Source: Spirosoma aerolatum
Lineage (GTDB): Bacteria > Bacteroidota > Bacteroidia > Cytophagales > Spirosomataceae
NCBI RefSeq assembly: GCF_002056795.1
Contig: NZ_CP020104.1
Coordinates: forward strand, 2,305,001 to 2,369,000
Direction of reading: 5' to 3'
DNA length: 64,000 bases
Shown: in pieces, positions 54,023-63,780 of the stretch
How positions within the stretch are numbered: position 1 is the first letter of the stretch
Layout: the number at the start of each line of letters is the position of its first letter
Notes under the pieces: model-generated
The model's input: only the letters and a program-made list of their open reading frames with translations
Database searches by the model: none
What the model was told of the DNA's origin: nothing
Translations under genes and position numbers: made by a program

Positions 54023-55282
54023 ATGAAAGTACTTCATTTAAACCATAGTGATTTTAATGGTGGGGCGGCAAAAGCTTCTTATCGATTGCATACTAGTTTA
54101 CGGAGGATTGGAGTAGAATCAACTATGCTTGTAAAGCATAAAGAATTATTAGACTCAACCACCCTGGAAGCTTCATATTTCGCTAATACTGGTTTTCTAA
54201 GAATAGTAGATAAATATAGTTGGAAAGTTAAAAATTACTTAAATAAGAGAAAATGGAAAAGATACCCTCATAAACAAAATGTATTTATGAATGACCTAGG
54301 ATCTATATCATTAAAAAAAGCACTAGCAACTATTGATTTTGATATATTACATTTGCATTGGATCACTCTTCAGTTTTTAGACATAAATGAGTTAGTTAAA
54401 ATTAATAAACCTATCGTTTGGACTTTACATGACAGTTGGCCTTTTACAGGGGGATGTCATTTTTTTTATAAGTGTGAAAATTATAAATCAAAATGTGGAA
54501 ATTGCCAATTCTTAAATTCGAATTCTGAATATGATTTGACGAGAGAAATTTGGCACAGAAAAAAAGAAGTATATAAGCAATGTAAAATATTTGTTGTTTC
54601 ACCTAGTAATTGGTTAGCAGAATGTGCAAAAGCTAGTTCACTATTCAACAGCTTTCCAATTACGGTAATTCCTAATGGAATTAATACTGATACTTTTCAG
54701 CCAAAAATGAATAACTCATTTAAGGAATTTATTAGCTATAATGCTTCTACAAAATATATACTTTTTGGTGCTGTAAATTCTACAAGTGATAAAAATAAAG
54801 GGTATCATTTACTTATCGAAGCAATTAATTCTCTTAAATCTAAGACTACTATTGAAATAGAACTTATAGTTTTTGGTTCAGACTCTATAAATGATTCAAA
54901 TTTGAGAGATTTTCAAACACATTATTTGGGGAAACTAAGTAACGAGCATGTACTCGCAGATGCATATAATCTAGCTGATGTTGTTGTTGTGCCATCAATG
55001 TCAGAAAATTTGTCAAATGTTATAATGGAAACGCTTTCATGTGGAAAGCCAGTAGTTGCATTTGATATTGGGGGTAATTCTGATATGATAAAGCATCTGG
55101 AGAATGGTTTGCTGGTGCCACCCTTTTCCACAGAACAATTTGCGGAAGCAATTTTATGGGCTTTAAATGTTAATGTAGATAAGCATTTAAACATAAAAGC
55201 TAGAAAGACTGCCGTTGAAAATTATTCAGAAAACATTATTGCTGAATCGTATTTAGATTTATATAAGAGAATACTTAATTAG
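54023..55282 (+). CDS. Family 4 glycosyltransferase
   Basis: A 419-residue GT-B fold enzyme. N-terminal glycine loop DFNGGAAKASYRLHTSL (about 11-27), a cysteine-containing segment GGCHFFYKCENYKSKCGNC (about 149-167) found in a subgroup of GT4 proteins, and the C-terminal retaining-enzyme motif PSMSENLSNVIMETLSCGKP with the E-x7-E pair near 326-334. It transfers a sugar from a nucleotide donor at the cytoplasmic face. The donor is unknown. Confidence 0.88.
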   Translation: MKVLHLNHSDFNGGAAKASYRLHTSLRRIGVESTMLVKHKELLDSTTLEASYFANTGFLRIVDKYSWKVKNYLNKRKWKRYPHKQNVFMNDLGSISLKKALATIDFDILHLHWITLQFLDINELVKINKPIVWTLHDSWPFTGGCHFFYKCENYKSKCGNCQFLNSNSEYDLTREIWHRKKEVYKQCKIFVVSPSNWLAECAKASSLFNSFPITVIPNGINTDTFQPKMNNSFKEFISYNASTKYILFGAVNSTSDKNKGYHLLIEAINSLKSKTTIEIELIVFGSDSINDSNLRDFQTHYLGKLSNEHVLADAYNLADVVVVPSMSENLSNVIMETLSCGKPVVAFDIGGNSDMIKHLENGLLVPPFSTEQFAEAILWALNVNVDKHLNIKARKTAVENYSENIIAESYLDLYKRILN

Positions 55283-55317
55283 AATATAATAAAAAAATTG
55301 AAGCCCTTAAAAAACAA

Positions 55318-56991
55318 GTGAATTTCAAACTTAATTATTCTAATTTTTTTGCTTATATAGTTTTTCTATTAGGGATTACACCTTGGTTGATTTATGCACT
55401 AACTATTAATATTAGTCTTGATTCGCTAATTGATGAAGGCGCAATCCAGCTTTCTCATAATATCCCAAAGCCTGTAAGTTTCGCAAGCCAATCAGGTGTA
55501 ATCTTAGGAATTATTATAGATAGATTTACTTACAATGCTAAAAACCTTTTGTGGGTTAGATTTTTAATGCAAATTTTTTCAACTATCATTTTAAATATCA
55601 GCTCTTATATTTATTTAAAAAAAATATACCAGCATTTCAATTACATATTATACACGGGTTATTTTTTTCTGGTGAGTAGTTTAAGTTTATATTTGTTTAC
55701 AAAAACGGTTTCATACAACCATTTACAACAATTATTAATTCAATTAATTGTAAGTTCATTCTTATTATACCAAGTCTATAATGAGAAAATGCTAGTTAGG
55801 AAAGTTTTATTGATCACATTAGGTTTTTGTTGCACTTTTTCTATTCTAAATATTCCCCCTTCAGGAATAGCCGTAACTGCATTCTTAATATTAATATTAT
55901 TAATAAACAATATATTTTTTATTAATAGAATCGCAACTACAATTTTTTATGTATCTGTTGGCTTACTTTGTGGTGTGTTAGTTTTTTTTATATATATAAA
56001 AAGTTGGGGAGATTTTTTTAACGAACTTAGTGGGACATATAAAATGCTTTCTAAAGCTGGCAGGTCTTATGGCCCATATGATATATTATTTAAATATTCT
56101 AAATCAATACTTTCACTATTGGTAGTAAGTTGCTCATCATTAGGGGTTTTGGCTATTTTTGATCTTTTAAATAAAAAGAATAAAACATTAGCAATGTTAT
56201 TTTCATTTATTATAATAATCTTGCTAATGTTTTATTCTGTTAAATATACAAGAACGGGTGAAATATATGAGTGGATATTAGCACCTACTATTATAGCTTT
56301 ATTTATTTATTTTAGAGATGTTATTAAGGGTTTTATTTTTTCACAGAATACGACAATATATTTTTTACTTATAATACCCTTGATTGCCCCGTTGGGCACT
56401 AACTTATTAATTACTACTAAAATTGGTTATTTTTTTAGTACTTGGTTAATTTCTACAATAGTCCTTCTTAAGGGTATTAAGAAAGTATATAGCACATCTA
56501 TTTTTTTTATGTTTGTACTAATTCCAGTGATTTGGAATATGAAAATTTTCCTTAATTTATGGTATAGGAGTAAGGAGAGTATTGTTCAATCAACTCAACT
56601 TAAACGTTTAAACGACATATATATAACACCAAAGCAAAAAGCGCATTTTGAAAGCGTGTATGAAATACTAGCTAGCAATGGCTATAACTCTGGTGATTCA
56701 ATATTAGCATTTCAACCTGATTTAATGTCCGTATTTGCAGTAGGAGGGTCAGCAGGTCATCGGGTTTATTTTATGCCTTCAGACTTTTTAAGTGATGATA
56801 TTACCGCCATGAAGCCTGCTAAATACATTATTTTAAATGATTATAGTTATAATGAAATTAAAAGTTCGCTTAAAATTTGGGGTTTTCCTGACAAATATCA
56901 ACAAATAGATATTGGTAGTCCTGAAACAATAGATTATTTCGGAGCACATAAATCTAGACATCTCTTTTTATTAAAAGTGGATAAGTTATAG
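55318..56991 (+). CDS. Polytopic membrane protein, GT-C-like
   Basis: A 557-residue protein with many hydrophobic helices through about residue 400 and a soluble C-terminal portion of about 130 residues. The first external loop contains an acidic Asp-Glu pair (DSLIDEGAI, about 34-42), the position of the catalytic Asp/Glu in GT-C glycosyltransferases that use polyprenyl-phosphate sugars. The start is a GTG; the first residues NFKLNYSNFFAYIVFLLG lead directly into helix 1. The gene at 57686 encodes another 557-residue protein with the same plan. Assignment as GT-C is based on topology, not on a clear family signature. Confidence 0.6.
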   Translation: MNFKLNYSNFFAYIVFLLGITPWLIYALTINISLDSLIDEGAIQLSHNIPKPVSFASQSGVILGIIIDRFTYNAKNLLWVRFLMQIFSTIILNISSYIYLKKIYQHFNYILYTGYFFLVSSLSLYLFTKTVSYNHLQQLLIQLIVSSFLLYQVYNEKMLVRKVLLITLGFCCTFSILNIPPSGIAVTAFLILILLINNIFFINRIATTIFYVSVGLLCGVLVFFIYIKSWGDFFNELSGTYKMLSKAGRSYGPYDILFKYSKSILSLLVVSCSSLGVLAIFDLLNKKNKTLAMLFSFIIIILLMFYSVKYTRTGEIYEWILAPTIIALFIYFRDVIKGFIFSQNTTIYFLLIIPLIAPLGTNLLITTKIGYFFSTWLISTIVLLKGIKKVYSTSIFFMFVLIPVIWNMKIFLNLWYRSKESIVQSTQLKRLNDIYITPKQKAHFESVYEILASNGYNSGDSILAFQPDLMSVFAVGGSAGHRVYFMPSDFLSDDITAMKPAKYIILNDYSYNEIKSSLKIWGFPDKYQQIDIGSPETIDYFGAHKSRHLFLLKVDKL

Positions 56992-57003
56992 CCTTATACA
57001 TTT

Positions 57004-57678
57004 ATGGAATATGTCTGGGATATGCTGAATACAAAAACTTATAACAATCCATACGGGCGTTATAAGTTTGCGAAACAATATTCTTTTATTTTAAGTCAAT
57101 TTGATAATAGAAAAAATATTCTTGATATAGCCGGTGGATCAGGACGCTATGCAATCCCGCTTTTCAGTGAAACAAAAGATATAACAGTTGTTGACATTAA
57201 TAAATATGCTTTAGAACTATTAAAGAATAGGGAACCTGAAATTTATTCGATTGAAGGGGACTTTATGGAAGTTTCTTTACCTAATAAATATTCATTAATA
57301 TTATGTATTGAAGCACTGAGTTATTTTAGGAATTATAATCTATTTTTTAAAAAAATAAACACCTTACTTGATGAAAATGGTACGTTTGTTTTTCTAATGG
57401 TTAATCCCCAAAGTTGGAGATATACATTAAGACGCTTTAATAAGGGAAGGACAGATTATGGCGAGATTAGTTATGAAAATATTAAATTAATTTTAAAGAA
57501 GAATAATTTAAAAATTAAATCTGTTAAAGGTTTTAACTGGATGCCTTTTCCGCTGAGCATGTCTAATGCATTATTGATTAAAACATTTTCATTTTTGGAA
57601 CATTTGTTAGGCTTTGAAAAATGGATTTCTCAAAGCCCATGGCTTTTAGTTTCTGTTACTAAGGACTCTAACAGCTAA
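57004..57678 (+). CDS. Class I SAM-dependent methyltransferase
   Basis: A 224-residue methyltransferase with motif I ILDIAGGSGRYAIPLF (about 40-55), acidic motif II VVDINKYAL and the post-I block YSLILCIEALSYF. It lies between the two GT-C-like membrane protein genes, with gaps of 12 and 7 bp, so the three are expected to be co-translated. It could methylate a sugar transferred by these proteins. The substrate is unknown. Confidence 0.85.
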   Translation: MEYVWDMLNTKTYNNPYGRYKFAKQYSFILSQFDNRKNILDIAGGSGRYAIPLFSETKDITVVDINKYALELLKNREPEIYSIEGDFMEVSLPNKYSLILCIEALSYFRNYNLFFKKINTLLDENGTFVFLMVNPQSWRYTLRRFNKGRTDYGEISYENIKLILKKNNLKIKSVKGFNWMPFPLSMSNALLIKTFSFLEHLLGFEKWISQSPWLLVSVTKDSNS

Positions 57679-57685
57679 AACTAAG

Positions 57686-59359
57686 ATGAATGTAAGACAT
57701 TTTTTTATGGCATATAATCAGTTAATGTTATATGCCGTGCTTGTATTTTTAGTCTCCTATTTTGCAGTCGGGATATTTCCTATTGCGAATTATGAGACAG
57801 ACGCACTTGGTGTGCTTTCTGGTAGTAAGCAAATATTAATGACAGGCGTATTTGCTGAAAATTACTATACGTATTCATATCAAATGCAGCCTGGGATATA
57901 TGCCTTAGTAATATTATTCCATAAATTATTCAAAATAGATTTAATACACTCATACTCTTTAATATCGGCTTTATTTGGTATTTTATTTTATCTATTTTCA
58001 GCTTTGTTTATAACCAGACTTTTAAATGTGAGTTTTCCTATTGTAGCTTGCTTGTTGCTGCTGTTTCAGGAAGTATATAGTTCTTGGTATTACATGAACT
58101 CAGCCACTGCATCGGCGTTCTTTATGATCTTAGGGTTTATTATTATCTTAAATGTTCCTTCGCTTAGTAGTATTTTTATTTCCTCAGTTGTATTAGCAAT
58201 ATCTGCATGGATAAGATTTGATGTTATTGTAGTATTTCCGACAATTATCTTTTTAATTAAAGCAAGTAGCTTTAAAAAACAATTTTTCATCGCATCCATA
58301 GTTGGTGGACTAGTTTTTTCAATCTTAACCCTGTTGTTTTATTTAAGCAATATTTCACTTTTAGCTTTTTTGACTGAGAGTGCTAGGAATAATGGACTAA
58401 GCTTCGGGGACAATATAAAGACTGCCGGCAGCTTTTTATCTTCCCAAATGGTTCGATCATGCATCGGTTTTTTTAGTTTACTTATGATCGTATTAATAAT
58501 AATAGGCACTTTTTATTTTTATAAAATTAGAGCATATAATTTAATAGCGATTGTATTTACTCCGATTGTATTGTTTTTTATTATTTTAAAAGGAAATATT
58601 ACAGCTGGGAAACATTTATTATATTATATTCCTTTTTTTGGAATTTTAGTTGTAGGCGCTAGTAAATATCTCTTTCTACAACCATTAACATATACGAAAA
58701 TTATTGAGCTATTACTTCTTTTTTGCTTATTTGTATTTCAATATTTAATTGGTTTTCAGTTTTATTTTAATTCACATCCCTATATTGGAAAAACTTATAG
58801 CAGTGTATTTTCATATCCTAGTTATTTAAGTTTAATGCAGATGAAATTTGATAAAGGTCCTATAGATAGCTTGGCTGTTGTGGTTGGCAGTGGGATGAAA
58901 CTTGCTACTGCTGACGAGATGTTACTTTCATCGGGTATTATTTTTTCACCAATTATGTGGTATGATTTAAAAAAAGATTCGAGATTTATTTATTCTTCCT
59001 TAGATAAATTTATTAGGGATTATAAAAAAGATACATTATATATAACTGCTAGTCAAGGAGGAGCTTATTCAGCTAAAAATTCCCTGTACCTTGCTGGGTT
59101 TCAGTTGCTAAATCCAGAAGCTAAATTATATCAATGGCATATTGACTACAATTATGTTTGGCGAAAAGGAAAAAAATACGTTATTGTCGAGCAGTCGTCT
59201 TATCCAAAAGATGAAGCTGAATACATAAAAAAAATAAAATCTCATACCACTTCAACGTTTTTACATCTAGCCTTTTGGGATTGGGAAAGAGCATACATGA
59301 TGAAATATTACTCTTTTTCAAAAGTAAATTATGCGACTTACTTAATTAAAAATAAATAG
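57686..59359 (+). CDS. Polytopic membrane protein, GT-C-like, second copy
   Basis: A 557-residue integral membrane protein with about ten or more hydrophobic segments and a C-terminal soluble region of about 170 residues containing several aromatic motifs (YQWHIDYNYVWRKGKKYV). The first periplasmic loop carries NYETDALGV (about 35-43), an acidic pair at the place expected for GT-C transferases. It is followed by a DPM1/GtrB-like GT2, the enzyme type that makes polyprenyl-phosphate sugar donors for GT-C proteins. A function in periplasmic decoration of the glycan is inferred. Confidence 0.6.
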   Translation: MNVRHFFMAYNQLMLYAVLVFLVSYFAVGIFPIANYETDALGVLSGSKQILMTGVFAENYYTYSYQMQPGIYALVILFHKLFKIDLIHSYSLISALFGILFYLFSALFITRLLNVSFPIVACLLLLFQEVYSSWYYMNSATASAFFMILGFIIILNVPSLSSIFISSVVLAISAWIRFDVIVVFPTIIFLIKASSFKKQFFIASIVGGLVFSILTLLFYLSNISLLAFLTESARNNGLSFGDNIKTAGSFLSSQMVRSCIGFFSLLMIVLIIIGTFYFYKIRAYNLIAIVFTPIVLFFIILKGNITAGKHLLYYIPFFGILVVGASKYLFLQPLTYTKIIELLLLFCLFVFQYLIGFQFYFNSHPYIGKTYSSVFSYPSYLSLMQMKFDKGPIDSLAVVVGSGMKLATADEMLLSSGIIFSPIMWYDLKKDSRFIYSSLDKFIRDYKKDTLYITASQGGAYSAKNSLYLAGFQLLNPEAKLYQWHIDYNYVWRKGKKYVIVEQSSYPKDEAEYIKKIKSHTTSTFLHLAFWDWERAYMMKYYSFSKVNYATYLIKNK

Positions 59360-59370
59360 TATAATTTGCT

Positions 59371-60294
59371 GTGGAAATTTCAGTTATAATTCCTTTGTAC
59401 AGATGCAACGAACACATAGAGTTACTTACAGGACGCTTAGTTAATTCTTTATGCTTATTTTCAAAGGATTTTGAAATTATTTACATAAATGATGGGAGCC
59501 CTGATAATGACTGGCGTAGCGTATTATCTTTAGCTGAGGTTGATAAAAGGATTAAGGGCGTTAATTTATCTCGCAATTTTGGTCAACATTATGCTATAAC
59601 TGCTGGTTTACAAAATTCATCTGGTAATTGGATAGTTGTTATGGATGGAGATCTTCAAGATCAGCCTGAAGAAATTATAAAACTTTTTAAAAAAGCACAG
59701 CAAGGGTATGATATTGTTTTAGCCATGCGAACTAACAGGCAAGATAGCTGGTTAAAGAGATTTTTTTCAAAGATTTTTTATAGCGTTTTTAGCTACCTTA
59801 CTGATACTGAACAGGATGCTAGCGTAGCTAATTTTGGTATTTATCATCGGGATGTGGTAAATGCTATTTTAAATATGAAAGACTCTATTAGATATTTTCC
59901 AACTATGGTACATTGGGTTGGATTTAACCGAACAAAAATTACTGTTGAGCATGCAAGGCGATCCGTTGGCAAATCTTCTTACAATTTTGGTGCATTAATG
60001 AAATTAGCATTCAACAATATGATTGCTTTTTCTGATAAGCCACTCCGCTTAACAGTCAGTTTTGGTTTTTTATTAACGGCTTTATCGCTTCTGTTTGGCT
60101 TTATTACGTTTATAAAGTATTTGAATGGAAGTATAATGGTTCCTGGTTATGCTAGTATAATTTTGTCAATTTGGTTTCTTGGGGGGCTTATCATCGCTAT
60201 AGTTGGCATTGTTGGCATATATGTAGGTAAAGTATTTGAAAAAGTAAAAGATAGACCAACATATATTATTTCAAGTAAAATTAATTTCGAGTGA
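59371..60294 (+). CDS. Polyprenyl-phosphate glycosyltransferase (GtrB/ArnC/DPM1-like GT2)
   Basis: A 307-residue GT2 enzyme that would make a polyprenyl-phosphate-linked sugar. The N-terminal catalytic domain has ISVIIPLYRCNEHIE, YINDGSPDNDW and the DxD block VVMDGDLQDQPEE. Two C-terminal membrane helices (about 228-250 and 263-288) are followed by VGKVFEKVKDRPTYII, typical of the GtrB/ArnC group. The start is a GTG; the stop overlaps the GTG of the next gene by 4 bp. Together with the GT-C-like proteins it suggests periplasmic side-chain addition. Confidence 0.9.
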   Translation: MEISVIIPLYRCNEHIELLTGRLVNSLCLFSKDFEIIYINDGSPDNDWRSVLSLAEVDKRIKGVNLSRNFGQHYAITAGLQNSSGNWIVVMDGDLQDQPEEIIKLFKKAQQGYDIVLAMRTNRQDSWLKRFFSKIFYSVFSYLTDTEQDASVANFGIYHRDVVNAILNMKDSIRYFPTMVHWVGFNRTKITVEHARRSVGKSSYNFGALMKLAFNNMIAFSDKPLRLTVSFGFLLTALSLLFGFITFIKYLNGSIMVPGYASIILSIWFLGGLIIAIVGIVGIYVGKVFEKVKDRPTYIISSKINFE

Positions 60295-61016
60295 TAAAAT
60301 ATTTAGAATGGGACAGCTCTTTTTTTGGTTACCCTGTGGGTATAATTGAGCTTATAAATAATTCTGATGAGGATTATTTAAATAAATTATTTGAACAGGC
60401 GAGTACAAAATATAAACTTTTATACGTATTTGTACCTGAGTACATTGAACTTACTAGAGATTTTTGTGAAAGACTTAATCTAGATTTAGTTGATCAAAAA
60501 ATTATATATAAAAAACAATTATCATTTGAGTTTACTTATAATAGAATTACTGATATTAAATCAATTATGCATTCATACTTTCTGCCATTTAAAAATTTAG
60601 CTTTACAAAGTGGTATTTACTCTAGATATAAAATTGATAAGCATTTTGTTAACGATGAATTTGAAAGATTATACGAGGAATGGTTAAGGAAATCATTAGA
60701 TGGTACTATTGCTGATGAGTGCTATGCATATTATAAAACTGAAAAACCTGTTGGCTTAGTTACAATAAAAAAAAATGTATTAGATGTTTCTATTGGAATT
60801 ATCGCTGTTAATTCAGCTTTTAGAGGCTTTGGTATAGGAACTAAGTTATTAGATACTGTATCATTATTTGCATTTAATAATAATTATACTACTGTTTCTG
60901 TAGCTACCCAAAGTAAGAACTATTCAGCTTGTAAATTTTATGAAAAGAATGGTTTCCATGTTAAGCAAGTAATATCTATATATCATTATTGGAGTGATAA
61001 ATACAATCCCCTTTAA
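60291..61016 (+). CDS. wecD: dTDP-fucosamine N-acetyltransferase-like GNAT protein (WecD-like)
   Basis: A 241-residue GNAT acetyltransferase. The N-terminus YLEWDSSFFGYPVGII and the middle block SRYKIDKHF...YEEWLRKSLDGTIAD match WecD (RffC), which acetylates dTDP-4-amino-4,6-dideoxygalactose. The acetyl-CoA loop FRGFGIGTKLLD (about 182-193) and the C-terminal YEKNGFHVKQVISIYHYW are present. The start is a GTG overlapping the previous stop, and the gene's last 23 bp overlap the WecE-like gene in another frame. The pair strongly suggests synthesis of dTDP-Fuc4NAc. Another amino-sugar acetylation is possible. Confidence 0.82.
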   Translation: MIKYLEWDSSFFGYPVGIIELINNSDEDYLNKLFEQASTKYKLLYVFVPEYIELTRDFCERLNLDLVDQKIIYKKQLSFEFTYNRITDIKSIMHSYFLPFKNLALQSGIYSRYKIDKHFVNDEFERLYEEWLRKSLDGTIADECYAYYKTEKPVGLVTIKKNVLDVSIGIIAVNSAFRGFGIGTKLLDTVSLFAFNNNYTTVSVATQSKNYSACKFYEKNGFHVKQVISIYHYWSDKYNPL

Positions 61017-62127
61017 TAAGCCATATCTTTCTGGTAAAGAAACTGATTACATTCGTGAGGCTGTATTATCAGGAAAAATTTCTGGTAATGGTACGTTTAC
61101 TCAGAAATGTCATACTTTTTTTGAACAAAAGTATGGATTTCTGAAAGTACTTTTAACGACCTCTTGTACTGATGCTCTTGAAATGGCAGCTCTACTAGCT
61201 AATATTGAGCCTGGTGATGAGGTTATAGTTCCATCCTACACTTTTGTTTCGACGGCCCTGGCATTTATACGCCAGGGAGCAGTTATAGTATTTGCTGATA
61301 GTTGCGTTGACCATCCTAACCTGGATGTTAATAAAGTTGAAGCACTAATTACTGCAAAAACAAAAGCTATTGTGCCAGTGCATTATGCTGGCATAGCTTG
61401 TGATATGGATCAACTCATGTTATTGGCTGAGAAGTATAATCTATTGGTTATTGAAGATGCTGCTCAGGCAATAGATTCGTATTATAAGGGTAGGCCATTA
61501 GGGTCGATTGGCCATTTGGCGGCTTTTTCTTTTCATGAAACTAAAAATATTATCTCAGGTGAGGGAGGAATGATTGCCATTAATGACCCTCGTTTTATAC
61601 ATAGAGCGGAGATTATCTGGGAGAAGGGAACGAATAGGGCAGAATTTTTTCGTGGAGAGATTAATAAGTATGGGTGGGTAGACACTGGCTCTTCTTTTCT
61701 GCCATCCGAGGTTACCTCGGCCTTTTTATATGCTCAAATAGAGCACTTAAGTAATATTCAGACTAGACGAACTAATTTATGGGAATATTATTATCGACTA
61801 TTAGAGCCTTTGGCTCAAAAAGGTTTTTTTGCACTTCCGGCATTGCCCGATTATGCTACAAATAATGCGCATATGTTTTATTTGACCTGTAAATCGATTT
61901 CAGTGCGGCAATGTTTGATTGATACTTTGAAGAGCAGTGGTATTCTGGCTGTATTTCACTATTTAAGTTTGCATAAAAGCGAATATTACCAATCTAAACA
62001 TGATGGCCGACTTTTACCAAACTCAGATTTTTTTAGCGATTGTTTAGTTCGTTTGCCTATGTTTTATGAATTAAACTATACAGAAATTGACCGGATTGTT
62101 AAGATACTCAACGATATTAACTTCTAA
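60994..62127 (+). CDS. wecE: dTDP-4-amino-4,6-dideoxygalactose transaminase (WecE-like)
   Basis: A 377-residue PLP enzyme of the DegT/DnrJ/EryC1 family. The N-terminus IPFNKPYLSGKETDYI, the block LLTTSCTDALEMAALL, Lys184 in HETKNIISGEGG and IWEKGTNRAEFFRG are characteristic of WecE/RffA, which converts dTDP-4-keto-6-deoxyglucose to dTDP-Fuc4N. The start is a GTG with GGA just upstream, inside wecD. The following GT2 gene starts at its stop (TAATG). The donor needs RmlA/RmlB, which are not encoded in this window. Confidence 0.9.
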   Translation: MINTIPFNKPYLSGKETDYIREAVLSGKISGNGTFTQKCHTFFEQKYGFLKVLLTTSCTDALEMAALLANIEPGDEVIVPSYTFVSTALAFIRQGAVIVFADSCVDHPNLDVNKVEALITAKTKAIVPVHYAGIACDMDQLMLLAEKYNLLVIEDAAQAIDSYYKGRPLGSIGHLAAFSFHETKNIISGEGGMIAINDPRFIHRAEIIWEKGTNRAEFFRGEINKYGWVDTGSSFLPSEVTSAFLYAQIEHLSNIQTRRTNLWEYYYRLLEPLAQKGFFALPALPDYATNNAHMFYLTCKSISVRQCLIDTLKSSGILAVFHYLSLHKSEYYQSKHDGRLLPNSDFFSDCLVRLPMFYELNYTEIDRIVKILNDINF

Positions 62128-62945
62128 TGAGTAGGCCACCTAAGCTCTCTATTATAACAATTAATTATAATAATGCACAGGGATTACGTAAGACTATAGA
62201 GAGTGTAGTTAGTCAAACGTCGCCAGAGTTTGAATATTTAGTTATTGATGGAGGCTCTATTGATGGAAGTGTAGATATAATTAAAAAATATGAGAAGTCT
62301 ATATCGTACTGGATTAGTGAAAAAGACAAAGGAATCTATCATGCAATGAATAAAGGAATTTTACAGGCAAAGGGCGAGTATTGCCAATTTTTAAATTCTG
62401 GAGATTACCTTTTAGCTAATAATGTGACTGAGCTTATGTTAGAAGATATGCCCGAATGCAATATACTCTATGGAAATAAATTGAGAGATTTTAACGGAAT
62501 TAGTAAAGTAGAAAAAAGTTTTGAAGGCAGGCAGATAACCTTGTTGGATATGTTTATGTCTACTTTTTTTCATTCACCTGCTTACATAAAGAAATCACTT
62601 TTCGAGACCTACGGTCTCTATGATGAAACATTGAAAATTGTATCCGATTGGAAGTTTTACCTGATTTCTATAGGAATGAACAATGAGAAGGTAGCTTACC
62701 GTGATATAGACCTTGTTTGGTTTGATTCGAATGGCATAAGCACTACCAACAAGGATTTGGATACAATTGAGCGTAGCAGAGTTTTGGAGGAGGTTATACC
62801 AAGGAGTATTCTTCTTGATTACCAACAATTTGCTAAAGATAGCTTGATTATCAAACGTATTAAGCAGAATAAGCTAGCTTGGTTCATTGTAATAAATTTG
62901 TACCGGCTGCTGTTTAGATTTGATAAATACATAATTAAAAAATAA
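62127..62945 (+). CDS. Family 2 glycosyltransferase (WcaA-like), copy 2
   Basis: A 272-residue GT2 with LSIITINYNNAQGLRKTIES, VIDGGSIDGSVDII, EKDKGIYHAMNKGI and FLNSGDYL. It is a paralog of the protein at 52223 with equal length, but the C-terminal halves differ, as expected for different acceptors. Its ATG overlaps the wecE stop by one base, so it may transfer Fuc4NAc; this is inference from coupling only. Confidence 0.88.
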   Translation: MSRPPKLSIITINYNNAQGLRKTIESVVSQTSPEFEYLVIDGGSIDGSVDIIKKYEKSISYWISEKDKGIYHAMNKGILQAKGEYCQFLNSGDYLLANNVTELMLEDMPECNILYGNKLRDFNGISKVEKSFEGRQITLLDMFMSTFFHSPAYIKKSLFETYGLYDETLKIVSDWKFYLISIGMNNEKVAYRDIDLVWFDSNGISTTNKDLDTIERSRVLEEVIPRSILLDYQQFAKDSLIIKRIKQNKLAWFIVINLYRLLFRFDKYIIKK

Positions 62946-62947
62946 GA

Positions 62948-63703
62948 ATGAAAAAGTTTATTGCCACATTTATTGAAAAGCTTGGATTTGTTATTATCTC
63001 CAAAAAGAAAATAAATACGTATCAAGTTGCTACGCTTGAAAAAGAATATCCACTTCTCAGAGAGAAAGGTAAGTTTATAAAAGCGACTGCTAATGGTGGA
63101 CTGAAGGGGAAACTGCTGGAAGAAGGTAGAACAAGATGGCTTGAAATAGGATGTGGTGGTGTTTTTGAAGATAATTTCACATACGTAGACTTATTTCCTG
63201 ATACCTTGGTAAATAGAGAGGGTAAATATTTTCGAATGGATATAGTTAATGCCACTCAATCTGAATTAAGTAAATTAGGTAAATTCGATTTAATTAGAAT
63301 GCAGCATGTATTTGAACATTTTACCCCTGAAGATGGATTAACTGTTTTGGCTAATTGTGCTAAACTTTTGAAGCAGGATGGTTATATACTTATCACAACC
63401 CCTGATTTGAAAAAATATATTGACTTCTATCTGTCTGGGCAGATCAGGAATAATTTCGATTGGTCTTTAAATAGAATTAAGAAAGATAGCCCTAACAGCT
63501 TTTACTTTTCTATTTTTACACATAGCGTACGATATGAGAAGCATGAATGGTGTTATGATATTGAAGGTTTAATTTATCAATTAGATTCGACGCAGAAATA
63601 TAAGAATATTCGGGAAATTACTTTAGATGATTCTCTGGCAAATATACCTTTTACACATAATAGGCCTAATGAAGATGTTTGCGTATTAGCCCAGCTATTA
63701 TAA
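62948..63703 (+). CDS. Class I SAM-dependent methyltransferase
   Basis: A 251-residue protein. The SAM motif is shortened (RWLEIGCGGVFEDNF, about 58-72), followed by YVDLFPD, then FDLIRMQHVFEHFTPEDGL and DGYILITTPDLKKYIDF, which mark the Methyltransf_11/DUF-like group common in glycan clusters. It starts 2 bp after the GT2 stop. A cytoplasmic sugar or acceptor methyltransferase is likely; the substrate is unknown. Confidence 0.83.
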   Translation: MKKFIATFIEKLGFVIISKKKINTYQVATLEKEYPLLREKGKFIKATANGGLKGKLLEEGRTRWLEIGCGGVFEDNFTYVDLFPDTLVNREGKYFRMDIVNATQSELSKLGKFDLIRMQHVFEHFTPEDGLTVLANCAKLLKQDGYILITTPDLKKYIDFYLSGQIRNNFDWSLNRIKKDSPNSFYFSIFTHSVRYEKHEWCYDIEGLIYQLDSTQKYKNIREITLDDSLANIPFTHNRPNEDVCVLAQLL

Positions 63704-63780
63704 ACTATAAAAATATCTTGTTTTTGTTGGCAACAAATGCATCTATATCTTAAGTAGCAATCTAGCCAATATCTATTTTT

